64,000 nucleotides of DNA from Algoriphagus sp. AGSA1 (GCF_021390545.1 NZ_JAJUWR010000021.1:53794-117793), one strand, 5' to 3'. Positions 1 through 9,343 are shown, counted from the first letter of the stretch. Notes: generated by a model from the letters alone, not told the origin. Numbers and translations are program-made.

Positions 1-375
1 AAAAGCCTGGCTTTGGTAGTAGATGAGTTTGGCGGGACTTCAGGAATCGTATCAATGGAAGATATTATAGAGGAAATTTTCGGGGAAATCGAAGATGAAT
101 ACGATAGTGATGACTTGGTCGAGCAGAAAATTTCCGATCAGGAATATCTCTTGAGCGCACGTCACGAAATAGATTACCTCAATGATAAATATGGATGGGA
201 ATTGCCTATTGGAGACTTTGAGACCCTATCCGGGCTTATTCTTTCACTTATGGAGAATCTGCCAAAGAAGGGCGAATCAGTTACTTTCGAGGGATATACT
301 TTTACAGTAGTGACCAAACAAGAGCATAGAATTGAGACAGTTCGGCTAAAAATCAACACTTCAGGTATTTTCTAG
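1..375 (+). CDS. CBS/CorC-type membrane protein, C-terminal fragment
   Basis: The frame is open from the first base, so this is the 3' end of a longer gene (124 residues seen). The fragment begins in the conserved ALVVDEFGGTSGIV stretch that closes a CBS-pair domain. It continues with MEDIIEEIFGEIEDE and a roughly 80-residue CorC_HlyC transporter-associated domain. In this family (hemolysin-like/CorC proteins; GldE in gliding Bacteroidota is a member) the missing N-terminus is a DUF21 membrane domain, giving an inner-membrane protein with cytoplasmic CBS and CorC domains. A role in divalent ion efflux is family knowledge, not visible here. The next gene starts 84 bases downstream on the same strand. 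GldE cannot be distinguished from other members from this piece. Confidence 0.85.
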   Translation, partial: KSLALVVDEFGGTSGIVSMEDIIEEIFGEIEDEYDSDDLVEQKISDQEYLLSARHEIDYLNDKYGWELPIGDFETLSGLILSLMENLPKKGESVTFEGYTFTVVTKQEHRIETVRLKINTSGIF

Positions 376-459
376 TTAAGCGTTTGATTCAGAATATATT
401 TTGAATTTCGTTAGTAATGCTATTATTTTGCGACTCTCTAAAAAAGCGTAGTAACAATA

Positions 460-2571
460 ATGGCGTTAATTAAACAAATTAGGCAAAGGACAGGTCTTAT
501 GATCGGCGTGATTGCCGGCGGATTGATTTTATTCCTTCTCGGAGGAGATTTATTAAGTCCAAATTCCACCCTTCTCAGTTCCAGTCAGAATATAGTAGGT
601 GAGATAGCGGGAGAAGACATCACTTATAATGAGTATATCGATCGTGTGGAAGATTTCAAAGTTGCTACTCAGCAGCGTACCGGCAAGACTCCTTCTGAAG
701 TGGAAATGTATTCCATCAGGGAGCAGGCATGGCAGGCTATGATTGTGGAACGCGTATTCAAAGAAGAATATGAGAAACTGGGATTGACGATTTCGGATGC
801 GGAGCTGATAGATATGGTTCAGGGTAAAAACATCGTTCCTGAATTACGCCAGCAATTGGTGAACCCAGAGACCGGCCAGTTTGACAAAAGCCAACTGGTG
901 TCTTTTTTACAATCATTGGAAACAGCAGATCCTGCTCAGCAGGCTTTTTGGAACCAGCAGGAAAGACTTTTTGCAGACTCAAGGCTAAGAATCAAATATG
1001 ATAATTTGCTCGCAACATCAGAATTTGCTACTCAGGCTGAAGCTAAAGAAGAATATAAAGCTGCCAATACTATAGCTGATGCTTCCATCCTTTTTGTGCC
1101 ATTCTACGCTGTAGCGGATGCAGATGTGACGGTTTCTGACAGTGATCTTAAAGATTACTTCTCTAAAAACAAAGGCAAGTTCAAATCTGGAAATACGGTT
1201 AACCTAGAGTACGTAAGCTTTAGCATACAGCCTAGCGGAGCCGATTCCGCAGAAGTGATTTCAGCTATTAAGGAATTGACCCAAGAATTAAGAACCGCGG
1301 AAAATGACTCGCTTTTTGCATTGAGAAACTCAGAGGGGCAAAATCCATTTGTAACACTGAGACCGGGCGACGCACTTCCCACAAACCTGAGCAGCAACGT
1401 CAGTGATATCCAGGCAGGGGAAACATACGGGCCATTTATTACTACAAACTCCACTTACGTATCTTATAAGGTCACCGACCAATACCAGGGTACACCTAGG
1501 TTGAGGGCTTCCCATATCCTGTTCAGTACAGAAGGTATGGATGATGCCGGTAAGGAAGCTGTAAAAGCTCAGGCCGCAACTGTTCTTGCTGAAGTAAAAG
1601 CAGACGGTAACTTTGAGGTAGCAGCCAGACAATATGGACAGGACGGTACCTCACAGACAGGTGGAGATCTCGGATGGTTTGCCAAAGATGATTTTGTGAC
1701 CGAATTTGCCGAAGCAGCCTATTCGGCAAAATCTCCGGGGATTCTTCCTAACCTTGTAGAAACAGAATATGGCTACCATATCATCAAAGTAACGGAAATG
1801 CCCAAAAGCACTTACACCAAATTGGCAACTGTAGAGTTGGAATTGGTGGCAAGTGATATGACTAGAAATGAAGCATTCAGAAAAGCGGATTCTTTTGCGG
1901 CTAATTCCGGAAACAGAAATGAATTCACAGAAAATGCCACAGCTTCCAACTATAGGGTTCTACAGGCAAACAATGTGGATGCTAACGCCCGCAATATCAA
2001 CAACCTGCAGAATGCAAGGGAAGTAATTCGCTGGGCATTTGATGATGGGACTTCCAAAGGTGCCGTCTCTTCAGTATTTGAGCTGGACAATGCTTACGTG
2101 GTAGCCAATTTGATTGGCAAGAAAAGTGAGGGTGAGCTGGCTTTGGAAGACGTGAAAGAGCAGGTAACGGCTCAGGTTAGAAACGAGAAAAAAGCTGAGG
2201 TAATCAAATCCAAATTAGCAGGAAAGGCTTCTCTGGATGAAATGAAGGCTGAATATCCAAACGAAGCTTCTCTGAATGAGGTTCCTGATCTCAAGCTCAG
2301 CGCAAACGTGATTCCTGGAGTAGGATTTGCACCAAGAGCGATAGGCGCTATTTTCGGAGTGAAGCAAGGAGAGATGACTCAGGCAGTACGCGAAGATGTA
2401 GGGGTGATTGTGGGTAAGTTAAATGCCTTGACTCCGGCTGCGGAAATCGGAGACTATTCGGCTTACCAAGGTCAATTGACCCAGAACGCTTCTCAAAGAA
2501 CCGCTTATTCAGTAATGATGGCCCTGCAAGAGCTAGCCGGGGTCAAGGACTATAGATATAAATTCTTTTAA
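460..2571 (+). CDS. PpiD-like peptidylprolyl isomerase (SurA_N/rotamase)
   Basis: This 703-residue protein begins with a short cytoplasmic stretch and one membrane segment (about residues 12-30, GLMIGVIAGGLILFLLGG), so the bulk lies in the periplasm. Residues about 40-200 resemble the SurA/PpiD N-terminal chaperone region. Residues about 348-448 form a parvulin-type rotamase domain, starting LRASHILF, with QTGGDLGWF and YGYHIIKV as hallmarks. The length and layout fit the Bacteroidota SurA_N-PPIase family that assists folding of outer-membrane proteins. The ATG at 460 leads straight into the membrane anchor. A hairpin terminator follows the stop. Confidence 0.9.
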   Translation: MALIKQIRQRTGLMIGVIAGGLILFLLGGDLLSPNSTLLSSSQNIVGEIAGEDITYNEYIDRVEDFKVATQQRTGKTPSEVEMYSIREQAWQAMIVERVFKEEYEKLGLTISDAELIDMVQGKNIVPELRQQLVNPETGQFDKSQLVSFLQSLETADPAQQAFWNQQERLFADSRLRIKYDNLLATSEFATQAEAKEEYKAANTIADASILFVPFYAVADADVTVSDSDLKDYFSKNKGKFKSGNTVNLEYVSFSIQPSGADSAEVISAIKELTQELRTAENDSLFALRNSEGQNPFVTLRPGDALPTNLSSNVSDIQAGETYGPFITTNSTYVSYKVTDQYQGTPRLRASHILFSTEGMDDAGKEAVKAQAATVLAEVKADGNFEVAARQYGQDGTSQTGGDLGWFAKDDFVTEFAEAAYSAKSPGILPNLVETEYGYHIIKVTEMPKSTYTKLATVELELVASDMTRNEAFRKADSFAANSGNRNEFTENATASNYRVLQANNVDANARNINNLQNAREVIRWAFDDGTSKGAVSSVFELDNAYVVANLIGKKSEGELALEDVKEQVTAQVRNEKKAEVIKSKLAGKASLDEMKAEYPNEASLNEVPDLKLSANVIPGVGFAPRAIGAIFGVKQGEMTQAVREDVGVIVGKLNALTPAAEIGDYSAYQGQLTQNASQRTAYSVMMALQELAGVKDYRYKFF

Positions 2572-2586
2572 CAGAAAATAGATTCG

Positions 2587-2620
2587 GAACCCATGCTGCT
2601 CAGCATGGGTTCTTTCTTTA
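2587..2620 (+). terminator. Intrinsic terminator after the PpiD-like gene
   Basis: A perfect 12-bp inverted repeat (GAACCCATGCTG, CT, CAGCATGGGTTC; 2587-2612) is followed by a T-rich run (tttcttta). It lies 15 bases after the PpiD-like stop codon and just before the DUF493 gene. Confidence 0.8.
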
Positions 2621-2654
2621 TATTCAAAAAGTATTTTGGAGGTACTTAGATGCT

Positions 2655-2924
2655 ATGGAAAAGAAACCGTTCGATAAAGAGAACTTTAAGGAAAAATTGG
2701 AGTCCAGTGGAGAATTCCCCCAACTATATATGTTTAAATTTATAGTTCCTGACGGCAAGGAAAATGAGGTGGCAGCACTGTTCCCAAAACACGAAGTGAC
2801 TACAAAGAAAAGTTCAGGTGGAAAATATGTCAGCACTACTATTCAGGCCATGATGAAAGATTCTGATCAGATTATTAAGATTTATGAGCAAGCCTCTGAG
2901 ATAGAAGGATTGATCTCACTTTAA
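2655..2924 (+). CDS. DUF493 family protein
   Basis: This 89-residue cytoplasmic protein has the typical DUF493 (YbeD-like) pattern: FPQLYMFKFIVPDG near residue 21, a lysine/serine/glycine stretch (TKKSSGGKYVSTTIQ) in the middle, and a C-terminal helix (YEQASEIEGLISL). The family has a small ferredoxin-like fold and no firmly established function. It opens a tight run with the pterin dehydratase (12 bases downstream), rsmI and the inositol phosphatase. The ATG at 2655 is the natural start. Confidence 0.8.
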   Translation: MEKKPFDKENFKEKLESSGEFPQLYMFKFIVPDGKENEVAALFPKHEVTTKKSSGGKYVSTTIQAMMKDSDQIIKIYEQASEIEGLISL

Positions 2925-2936
2925 ATTCATAGGATT

Positions 2937-3170
2937 ATGTGGAAAGAAGAAGATAATAAACTTAAGAAGACTTTTAAATTCAAGAATTTTCAGGAAGCGT
3001 TTGCCTTTATGACCCGTGTGGCTTTTCTGGCCGAGGCCAGACAGCATCATCCAGATTGGAGCAACTCCTATGACAGAGTGGAAATAGCACTTACCTCACA
3101 TGATCAAGGCAACATCGTGACAGAAAAAGACCATGAACTGGCCAAGGCTATTGATGAGCTCTTAGCATGA
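2937..3170 (+). CDS. 4a-hydroxytetrahydrobiopterin dehydratase (PCD/DCoH family)
   Basis: This 77-residue protein carries the pterin-4a-carbinolamine dehydratase signature HHPDWSNSYDRVEIALTSHD, including the two histidines and the later His-Asp, and then ends in ELAKAIDELLA. The family recycles the pterin cofactor of aromatic amino-acid hydroxylases; no hydroxylase gene is visible here. It is somewhat shorter than many homologues because the usual N-terminal leader is trimmed. Its stop overlaps the start of rsmI by four bases (ATGA), indicating translational coupling. Confidence 0.88.
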   Translation: MWKEEDNKLKKTFKFKNFQEAFAFMTRVAFLAEARQHHPDWSNSYDRVEIALTSHDQGNIVTEKDHELAKAIDELLA

Positions 3171-3859
3171 GTGGAACTTCTCCTAATTTATTCCTAGTAC
3201 CGACACCTATAGGCAATCTGAAGGACATTACCCTTAGGGCTATAGAAGTGCTGAAGACCGCTGATGTGATTCTGGCAGAAGATACCCGTACCAGCGGGCA
3301 ACTGCTCAAGCACCTGGAAATTTCCCGTCCGCTTCAGAGCTATCACATTTTCAACGAACATAAAACCGTAGAGAAATTGGTAGAGCGCATGAACGGGGGG
3401 GAAGTTTTTGCCTTGATCTCTGATGCTGGCACTCCTGCTATTTCAGACCCTGGTTTCCTATTGGTCAGAGAAGTACTTGCAGCTGGGCTAGAGGTGCAGT
3501 GTCTTCCCGGGGCCACAGCTTTTGTCCCTGCCCTGGTGAACAGTGGCTTGCCAAATGACCGATTTGTGTTCGAAGGTTTTTTACCTCATAAAAAAGGAAG
3601 AAAAACAAGGATAGAAGGACTGGTGGAAGAAGTGCGGACTATTATACTTTATGAATCCCCCCATCGCCTGCTAAAGACCTTAGGACAGCTTGCGGAAGCT
3701 TTCGGCGCTGACAGACTGGCTTGTGTGTCCAGGGAGCTCACCAAGCTTCACGAGGAGAACGTTAGAGGTACCTTAGCCGAGTTAATAGATTATTATCAGA
3801 CCAATACCCTCAAAGGCGAAATTGTCCTTACTGTAGCCGGTAAGAACCCGAAAGCCTAA
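3167..3859 (+). CDS. rsmI: 16S rRNA (cytidine(1402)-2'-O)-methyltransferase
   Basis: RsmI transfers a methyl group from SAM to the 2'-O of C1402 in the decoding centre of 16S rRNA. The 230-residue protein has the family motifs in order: LFLVPTPIGNLKDITLRA near the N-terminus, AEDTRTSGQLLKH, ISDAGTPAISDPGF (about residues 84-97), LPGATAFVPAL and FVFEGFLPHKKGR. This matches the tetrapyrrole-methylase-like fold. It is shorter at the C-terminus than the E. coli enzyme, as is common in Bacteroidota. It overlaps the preceding dehydratase gene by four bases. Confidence 0.95.
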   Translation: MSGTSPNLFLVPTPIGNLKDITLRAIEVLKTADVILAEDTRTSGQLLKHLEISRPLQSYHIFNEHKTVEKLVERMNGGEVFALISDAGTPAISDPGFLLVREVLAAGLEVQCLPGATAFVPALVNSGLPNDRFVFEGFLPHKKGRKTRIEGLVEEVRTIILYESPHRLLKTLGQLAEAFGADRLACVSRELTKLHEENVRGTLAELIDYYQTNTLKGEIVLTVAGKNPKA

Positions 3860-3880
3860 GGTTAAATCCCATTGACTAGT

Positions 3881-4690
3881 ATGTTATCGACTGAAGAACT
3901 TACACTACTTTTAGAGAAGACCCAACAGATTGCAAAGGAAGCCGGAGCTTTTATCCGGCGGGAAAGGCAGCATTTCAGTCTGGCAAATGTGGAACATAAA
4001 GGATTCAATGATTTGGTATCCTATGTGGACAAGGAGGCGGAGAAAATAATAGTGGATAGACTTAGTGAGATTCTACCCGAAGCTGGGTTTATCACGGAAG
4101 AAGGGACCAATACGACTCAAGCTGAGCAATATAACTGGGTGATAGATCCTCTGGATGGCACCACAAATTTTATCCATGGCGTGCCGATTTTCTGTGTCAG
4201 TATAGCCCTAATGGAATATAAGGAGGTAATATTAGGTGTGGTCTATGAGGTGAACCTGCATGAATGCTTCTATGCGATGAAAGGCGGAGGTGCTTTTTGT
4301 AATGATACAAGAATCCGGGTAAGTTCGGCCCAGACGCTTTCCGCATCCTTGATTGCGACAGGATTTCCCTATTATAATTTCGATTTGATCGACAAGTATT
4401 TGGCAGCGTTGAAGTTTCTGATGCGGTCTTCCCATGGTGCCCGCAGGCTGGGCAGTGCGGCAGTTGATCTTTGCTATGTGGCTTCAGGACGGGTTGAAGG
4501 TTTTTTTGAATATAACCTGAATTCCTACGACGTGGCAGCGGGCACACTGATCGTAGAGGAGGCAGGAGGGCAAGTCACTGATTTTTCAGGAGGCAGGGAT
4601 TTTGTGTTTGGCAGACAGATTTTGGCTACCAATAGAGCGATCCATGAAGAAATCTTAGGTGAATTAAAAACTATCTGGGCATTAGCCTAA
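3881..4690 (+). CDS. Inositol monophosphatase family protein
   Basis: The protein belongs to the Mg2+-dependent IMPase/FBPase-like phosphatase superfamily. Metal-binding motifs are visible: FITEEGTN (the first metal-ligating glutamates), WVIDPLDGTTNFIHG (about residues 87-101) and the C-terminal SYDVAAGTLIVEEAGGQ. The length (269 aa) is typical. Substrates in this family include inositol-1-phosphate and 3'-phosphoadenosine phosphate; the sequence does not decide which. The ATG at 3881 is preferred; an in-frame TTG at 3872 would add three residues. It closes the rsmI gene run 21 bases after rsmI. Confidence 0.9.
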   Translation: MLSTEELTLLLEKTQQIAKEAGAFIRRERQHFSLANVEHKGFNDLVSYVDKEAEKIIVDRLSEILPEAGFITEEGTNTTQAEQYNWVIDPLDGTTNFIHGVPIFCVSIALMEYKEVILGVVYEVNLHECFYAMKGGGAFCNDTRIRVSSAQTLSASLIATGFPYYNFDLIDKYLAALKFLMRSSHGARRLGSAAVDLCYVASGRVEGFFEYNLNSYDVAAGTLIVEEAGGQVTDFSGGRDFVFGRQILATNRAIHEEILGELKTIWALA

Positions 4691-4824
4691 GACTTGCTGA
4701 TGCATGGATAAAGGCCTATGCTCCTCAATAAGCTTGCAATTGCTTAAAAAAACTACGCATAAAAAACGGGTTAATCATTCAAAATGATAGCTTTTGATCG
4801 ATTAATGGCGTTTGTCAGCGGGCC

Positions 4825-5733
4825 CTAGCCTAGAAAATAATACCAGACCATCAAACTTAGTATGGATATAGGTATGCCCAGTCCTGCCAATAAAGTGGCC
4901 AGCTTGGGTTTTAATCCATATTGGATTGCCACGATGGAGCCCGTGATCATGGGAGCCATACCACTTTCCAGAACAGTTACTTTAAATTCAAGACTGTTTT
5001 CGGGCAGGAAATTTCTGTAAATCAACCATACTACCAGCGGTGCCAGCAAAAGCCGGTAGCCCATCCCGAACCAATAGTATTTGGAGCTGAGGGAGTCAAA
5101 ATCAATAGAGAATTTCAGTCCGATCGCAAAAATAGCCACAGGGGCCATCGTCTTCCCTATCAGGGAAACTATGGGAAGGAGAAATTCAGGAGTTTTCCAA
5201 CCTAAAATACTCATGGTGATAGTGACCAATAAGAAACTGAATGGTGGAAATCGAAGTATTTTTAGCGGTATGGTTCTTAGATTGCCTTCCTGATGAGAAT
5301 AGATGGAGCCTACCAGAATAGCTAGAGAGGAGACCAATAAGAACGAGCCTCCCTGGTCTATTAAAAGTGCGATAGGCAATGCTTCTTTCCCATACAACCC
5401 TTCTACCACGGGAAACCCCAAAAATGAAGTATTTGCCAATCCTGCCACGATGACTAAACACCCTATGGTCTGATTATCCCACCTTAAAGCTTTTCCAAGC
5501 ATTCCGAAAATAAGCCAGGAGCCTAGGAAGGTCAGCCAGGCGGACGAGATGGGAAGAAGTAAATTCCAACCAGGTTCGATCTGAGGGATATATAGAAGAG
5601 CCAAAGCAGGTAGTACAATATTTAAAAGATATGCATTGACCCACTTGGTGGTTTTTTCTATAGGGAGATTTTGTTGTTTCTGAAGAAAAAGACCCAATAA
5701 AAGACATAAAAACGCAATGATAACTCCCGTCAT
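4825..5733 (-). CDS. AEC family transporter (auxin-efflux-carrier-like permease)
   Basis: This 302-residue, strongly hydrophobic protein has about ten predicted membrane segments in two halves joined by a charged loop. The conserved GLANTSFLGFPVVEGLYG stretch near residue 100 and the C-terminal ESGMAPMITGSIVAIQYGL are typical of the AEC family, whose members move small organic anions across the inner membrane. The substrate cannot be told. It stands alone on the minus strand between plus-strand genes. The stretch 4691-4824 downstream of it holds no convincing gene or terminator. Confidence 0.85.
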   Translation of the reverse strand: MTGVIIAFLCLLLGLFLQKQQNLPIEKTTKWVNAYLLNIVLPALALLYIPQIEPGWNLLLPISSAWLTFLGSWLIFGMLGKALRWDNQTIGCLVIVAGLANTSFLGFPVVEGLYGKEALPIALLIDQGGSFLLVSSLAILVGSIYSHQEGNLRTIPLKILRFPPFSFLLVTITMSILGWKTPEFLLPIVSLIGKTMAPVAIFAIGLKFSIDFDSLSSKYYWFGMGYRLLLAPLVVWLIYRNFLPENSLEFKVTVLESGMAPMITGSIVAIQYGLKPKLATLLAGLGIPISILSLMVWYYFLG

Positions 5734-5837
5734 ACGGTTTGATGATTATGCTTTGTTTTTAGTAACATTAAAATAATTTCGTATTATTGTATTTTGCTGA
5801 ATGTCAGCATATTTTTGAGCAAAACAGTACAGATTCC

Positions 5838-6065
5838 ATGAATAAACTTATACCGATTTTTATCAACGGAAGAAAGTGGATTCAGCTTTCACAGCTTTCA
5901 AATGAACAATCATCCAAGTTGAGAAGATGGCTCCCGGTAAGCTGTCTGAAGAAAATAGTATTTCAAGGAAGTGAATTTACCGATTGTCTGGATTTTGAGA
6001 CCTATGAATATTGGTTTCGTACGCACCAGGTGTCAGAGCAAAAACAGGCATTGCTGGACTTCTAG
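5838..6065 (+). CDS. Small conserved-looking hypothetical protein, 75 aa
   Basis: This is a short reading frame starting MNKLIPIFINGRKWIQLSQL, with a hydrophilic and aromatic-rich middle (RRWLPVSCLKKIVFQG). There is no signal peptide or membrane segment. An upstream TTG at 5787 would extend it but adds low-complexity residues, so the ATG at 5838 is preferred. Its last four bases overlap the 3' end of the convergent gene at 6062-6436. The family is not recognised; coding status rests on the clean ATG, the length and the ordinary residue composition. Confidence 0.5.
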   Translation: MNKLIPIFINGRKWIQLSQLSNEQSSKLRRWLPVSCLKKIVFQGSEFTDCLDFETYEYWFRTHQVSEQKQALLDF

Positions 6066-6436
6066 TCCAGTCCTACATTTTTTCTTTTTTCCTCAAAATA
6101 CTCCCCTAACCCAGGGTAGAAATCACTCTCCACTTCTGGAATACCGTCCAGAATTAATTCCATATTTCCTTCCATAGCGTCAGTATTCACTTGCATAGCT
6201 TCCAGAAGATAGATCAAGTCCTCCATACTCAACACCTCATAGCTCCATGACGGATAAAGTATGTAATCATTGCCATAGAAATCCACTGCCTCAAACTGGA
6301 TTTTGCCATCCAGTGAATGGGCATATATACTGATCTGCTCTCCCCACTGACTTTCTGGGTAGCTCAACTTTACCAATAAAACAGAAGTGGTCTCATCAGT
6401 AAAATAGCTTTCTGGATGGAATTTGAAATCAATCAT
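6062..6436 (-). CDS. Hypothetical acidic protein, 124 aa
   Basis: The reading frame runs from MIDFKFHPESYFTDET to the stop. The product is acidic and probably cytoplasmic, with alternating beta-like segments (SVLLVKLSYPES, EQISIYAHSLDGKIQFEAVDFYG) and a short helix (SMEDLIYLLEAMQ). An upstream alternative start at 6475 adds 13 poorly placed residues. The gene is convergent with the 75-aa gene and divergent from glyA. The family is not recognised. The strand and frame are supported by the absence of a better frame and by plausible secondary-structure patterning. Confidence 0.6.
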   Translation of the reverse strand: MIDFKFHPESYFTDETTSVLLVKLSYPESQWGEQISIYAHSLDGKIQFEAVDFYGNDYILYPSWSYEVLSMEDLIYLLEAMQVNTDAMEGNMELILDGIPEVESDFYPGLGEYFEEKRKNVGLD

Positions 6437-6583
6437 CAGCCAAAAATAGTAAATCCTCAGGATTGGAGAACCCATTCATATATTTGGATTGGATAATCGG
6501 GACTTTCGGACTATTTTTGGGCACATTTGCAGGTAGCCCTGTTGGCTATCATTCCATTAAATTTGGCTTTCAAACTCCTGATT

Positions 6584-7852
6584 ATGAAAAGAGATTCGCT
6601 TGTTTTCGACCTTATCAACGAAGAAGAAGACAGACAAAAGAGAGGTATCGAATTGATCGCTTCCGAAAACTTCACCAGTAAACAAGTCATGGAAGCCGCA
6701 GGGAGCGTGCTGACAAATAAATATGCAGAGGGTCTTCCCAGTAAGCGCTACTATGGTGGCTGCGAGGTGGTGGATAAGATCGAGCAATTGGCAATTGACC
6801 GCGCTAAAGAACTTTTCGGTGCCACATGGGCCAATGTACAGCCACATTCAGGTGCCCAAGCAAATGCCGCGGTAATGCTTGCCTGTCTGAAAGCCGGCGA
6901 TCCTATTTTGGGATTTGATCTTTCTCATGGAGGCCACCTTACCCACGGTTCCCCTGTGAATTTTTCCGGGAAATTATATGAGCCGCATTTTTATGGGGTA
7001 GAAGAAGAGACAGGAAGAATCGATTACGATAAGGTGGAAGAAAAGGCCCTTGCCGTTTCTCCAAAAATGATCATCTGTGGAGCATCTGCTTACTCTCGGG
7101 ACTGGGACTATGCCAGGCTGAGAGAGATAGCTGATGAAGTAGGGGCCATTCTCTTGGCTGATATATCCCATCCATCTGGATTGATAGCAAAAGGTTTGCT
7201 AAACGATCCCTTGGAGCATTGTCATATCGTGACAACTACAACCCACAAAACGCTCAGAGGGCCAAGAGGTGGTCTGATCATGATGCGTGAGGATTTTGAC
7301 AATCCGTGGGGACTTACTACTCCAAAAGGAGAAATAAGAAAAATGTCATCATTGCTTGACATGGGTGTCTTCCCAGGCACACAAGGTGGTCCACTTGAGC
7401 ATATTATAGCTGCCAAGGCAGTGGCTTTCCAAGAGTGCCTTTCTGACGAATACATGCATTATGTGCTTCAGGTCAAAAAAAACGCATCCGTCATGGCTGA
7501 TCAGTTCGTAAGTCTGGGATATCAGATCATATCAGGAGGAACTGACAACCACATGATGCTAATCGACCTAAGAAATAAAGACCTTACCGGGAAAATTGCT
7601 GAAGAAACCTTGGGCAAAGTGGATATCACCATCAACAAAAATATGGTTCCATTTGACACGAAGTCTCCCTTTGTTACATCCGGAATGAGAGTAGGGACGG
7701 CAGCGGTCACTACTAGAGGCTTGAAAGAAGATGATATGGTGAAAATCGTCGGGCTGATAGACAGAGCTTTAATCAATCATGCCAATGACGCTGAATTGGC
7801 AAATATCCGTGGCGAAGTCAATACCTGGATGAATCAGTTTCCACTATACTAG
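6584..7852 (+). CDS. glyA: Serine hydroxymethyltransferase
   Basis: GlyA is the PLP enzyme that interconverts serine and glycine and charges tetrahydrofolate with a one-carbon unit. The 422-residue protein starts MKRDSLVFDLINEEEDRQ and has ELIASENFTS, YAEGLPSKRYYGG, NVQPHSGAQAN, DISHPSGLIAKG and the PLP-lysine motif TTTTHKTLRGPRGG (Lys about residue 222). It is full length for the family. The frame is open 57 bases further upstream, but those codons encode a hydrophobic run unlike GlyA, so the ATG at 6584 is preferred. tatC follows after 16 bases. Confidence 0.97.
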   Translation: MKRDSLVFDLINEEEDRQKRGIELIASENFTSKQVMEAAGSVLTNKYAEGLPSKRYYGGCEVVDKIEQLAIDRAKELFGATWANVQPHSGAQANAAVMLACLKAGDPILGFDLSHGGHLTHGSPVNFSGKLYEPHFYGVEEETGRIDYDKVEEKALAVSPKMIICGASAYSRDWDYARLREIADEVGAILLADISHPSGLIAKGLLNDPLEHCHIVTTTTHKTLRGPRGGLIMMREDFDNPWGLTTPKGEIRKMSSLLDMGVFPGTQGGPLEHIIAAKAVAFQECLSDEYMHYVLQVKKNASVMADQFVSLGYQIISGGTDNHMMLIDLRNKDLTGKIAEETLGKVDITINKNMVPFDTKSPFVTSGMRVGTAAVTTRGLKEDDMVKIVGLIDRALINHANDAELANIRGEVNTWMNQFPLY

Positions 7853-7868
7853 AATTTAGATACCACCC

Positions 7869-8723
7869 GTGGCGTTAGATCAATACCAAGAAGAGGAAGA
7901 AGAAGGCGGAATGTCCTTTTTGGATCATTTAGAAGCTTTGCGTTGGCATTTGCTTCGCTCCGTCGCGGCTATACTTATATTGTCGGTTGCGGCTTTTCTG
8001 GCCAAAAGCTTTGTGTTCGGAATAGTCATCCTTGGTCCATCCAAGGTTGACTTTGTCACCTACAGGTGGCTGTGTGAAATCAGTGATTATGTGGGGATGC
8101 CTGCTCTCTGTATTGATGAACTTCCCTTTACGATACAAAGCAGGCAGATGACCGGGCAGTTTACCATGCACATGACTTCGAGTTTTGTGGTTGGTTTTAT
8201 TGCCTCATTTCCCTTTGTATTCTGGGAGGTGTGGAGATTTATCAGCCCGGGACTCTATGATCAGGAAAAGAATGCCGCCAGAGGTGCTGTTTTCTTTGTA
8301 AGCTTATTGTTCTTCTTAGGAGCTGCCTTCGGATACTATATTCTTGCGCCTCTCTCGATCAACTTCCTTTCCAACTACCAGTTGGATCCTTCTATTCTCA
8401 ATGAGTTTGATATCACTTCCTATATCTCTACCTTGACCATGTTGGTGCTCGCTTCGGCTATCATGTTCCAGCTACCCGTGGTGGTTTATTTCCTTGCGAT
8501 GTCAGGCTTGGTGACCTCTAGTATGTTAAAGGCTTACAGAAGACATGCAATAGTGGTTATCTTGATATTATCAGCGATCATTACCCCTCCGGATGTCATC
8601 TCTCAGATTTTAATATCCATGCCGATTTTGGTGCTGTATGAAGCTGGGATACAGATAGCTAAGAGATTGGAGAAGAAAAGAGCAAAGAGAAGAGCCCAGG
8701 AAGATATAGACGATGCGCTTTAA
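7869..8723 (+). CDS. tatC: Sec-independent translocase subunit TatC
   Basis: TatC is the polytopic inner-membrane receptor for twin-arginine signal peptides. The sequence contains MSFLDHLEALRWHLLRS at the cytoplasmic N-terminus, a conserved core FPFVFWEVWRFISPGLYDQEK, and six hydrophobic segments. The first periplasmic loop is long, as in Bacteroidota homologues. The likely start is GTG at 7869 (MALDQYQEEEEEGG); an internal ATG at 7911 is a weaker alternative. The tail is basic (KRLEKKRAKRR). No tatA or tatB gene is visible nearby. Confidence 0.95.
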   Translation: MALDQYQEEEEEGGMSFLDHLEALRWHLLRSVAAILILSVAAFLAKSFVFGIVILGPSKVDFVTYRWLCEISDYVGMPALCIDELPFTIQSRQMTGQFTMHMTSSFVVGFIASFPFVFWEVWRFISPGLYDQEKNAARGAVFFVSLLFFLGAAFGYYILAPLSINFLSNYQLDPSILNEFDITSYISTLTMLVLASAIMFQLPVVVYFLAMSGLVTSSMLKAYRRHAIVVILILSAIITPPDVISQILISMPILVLYEAGIQIAKRLEKKRAKRRAQEDIDDAL

Positions 8724-8905
8724 ATATAGACGCTAGACTTAAGTATCAAGTAGCTGGATTTTAGAAGAAAGAGCCCAGAGAAAAGATGTCAAGTTCGAGG
8801 CTTTAGATTAAAAGAGTTAATTGAAAAACCTAAAAAATTAAAGACAAGATATGAGGCATTAATTACTAATGTCTTTTGTCTAACGTCTTGTGTCTTCAAA
8901 GAATT

Positions 8906-9343
8906 ATGGCAAAGAAAATAGCAATAGGTGGTGACCATGCAGGTTTTGAATACAAGGCCAAATTAATAATCAAATTGGAATCCCAAGGATATGAGGTAAA
9001 GGACTTCGGGCCATTCTCCGATGCCTCTGTGGATTATCCGGATTATGTACATCCTTTGAGTTCGGCTATAGAGGCTGGAGAATATGAGCTGGGCATCGTA
9101 ATCTGCGGAAGTGGTAACGGAGTTGCCATCACGGCAAACAAGCACCAGGGAATCCGTGCGGCACTATGCTGGAATGAGGAACTGGCATTGTTGTGCAGAC
9201 AGCACAACAATGCCAATGTACTTGCGCTACCAGCCAGATTTATTTCTTATGAATTGGCGGAAAAACTAGCTGAGATCTTCCTGACTACCGAATTTGAAGG
9301 AGGAAGACATCAAAATCGGGTAAATAAGATCGCCTGTAGCTAA
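8906..9343 (+). CDS. rpiB: Ribose 5-phosphate isomerase B
   Basis: RpiB interconverts ribose-5-phosphate and ribulose-5-phosphate in the pentose phosphate pathway. The 145-residue protein has KIAIGGDHAGFEYKAKL, the active-site segment VICGSGNGVAITANK, GIRAALCWNEE and RQHNNANVLALPARF. The ATG at 8906 starts MAKKIAIGGDHAG; a longer frame from 8876 adds unrelated residues. The C-terminal codons and stop lie in a stretch that is repeated 1.3 kb downstream (10641-10679), where a decayed second 3' end of the gene remains. Confidence 0.95.
   Translation: MAKKIAIGGDHAGFEYKAKLIIKLESQGYEVKDFGPFSDASVDYPDYVHPLSSAIEAGEYELGIVICGSGNGVAITANKHQGIRAALCWNEELALLCRQHNNANVLALPARFISYELAEKLAEIFLTTEFEGGRHQNRVNKIACS

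Noticed and set aside
6527..6583. Upstream extension of glyA
   Set aside because: The added residues are hydrophobic and unlike GlyA N-termini; the ATG at 6584 fits the family.
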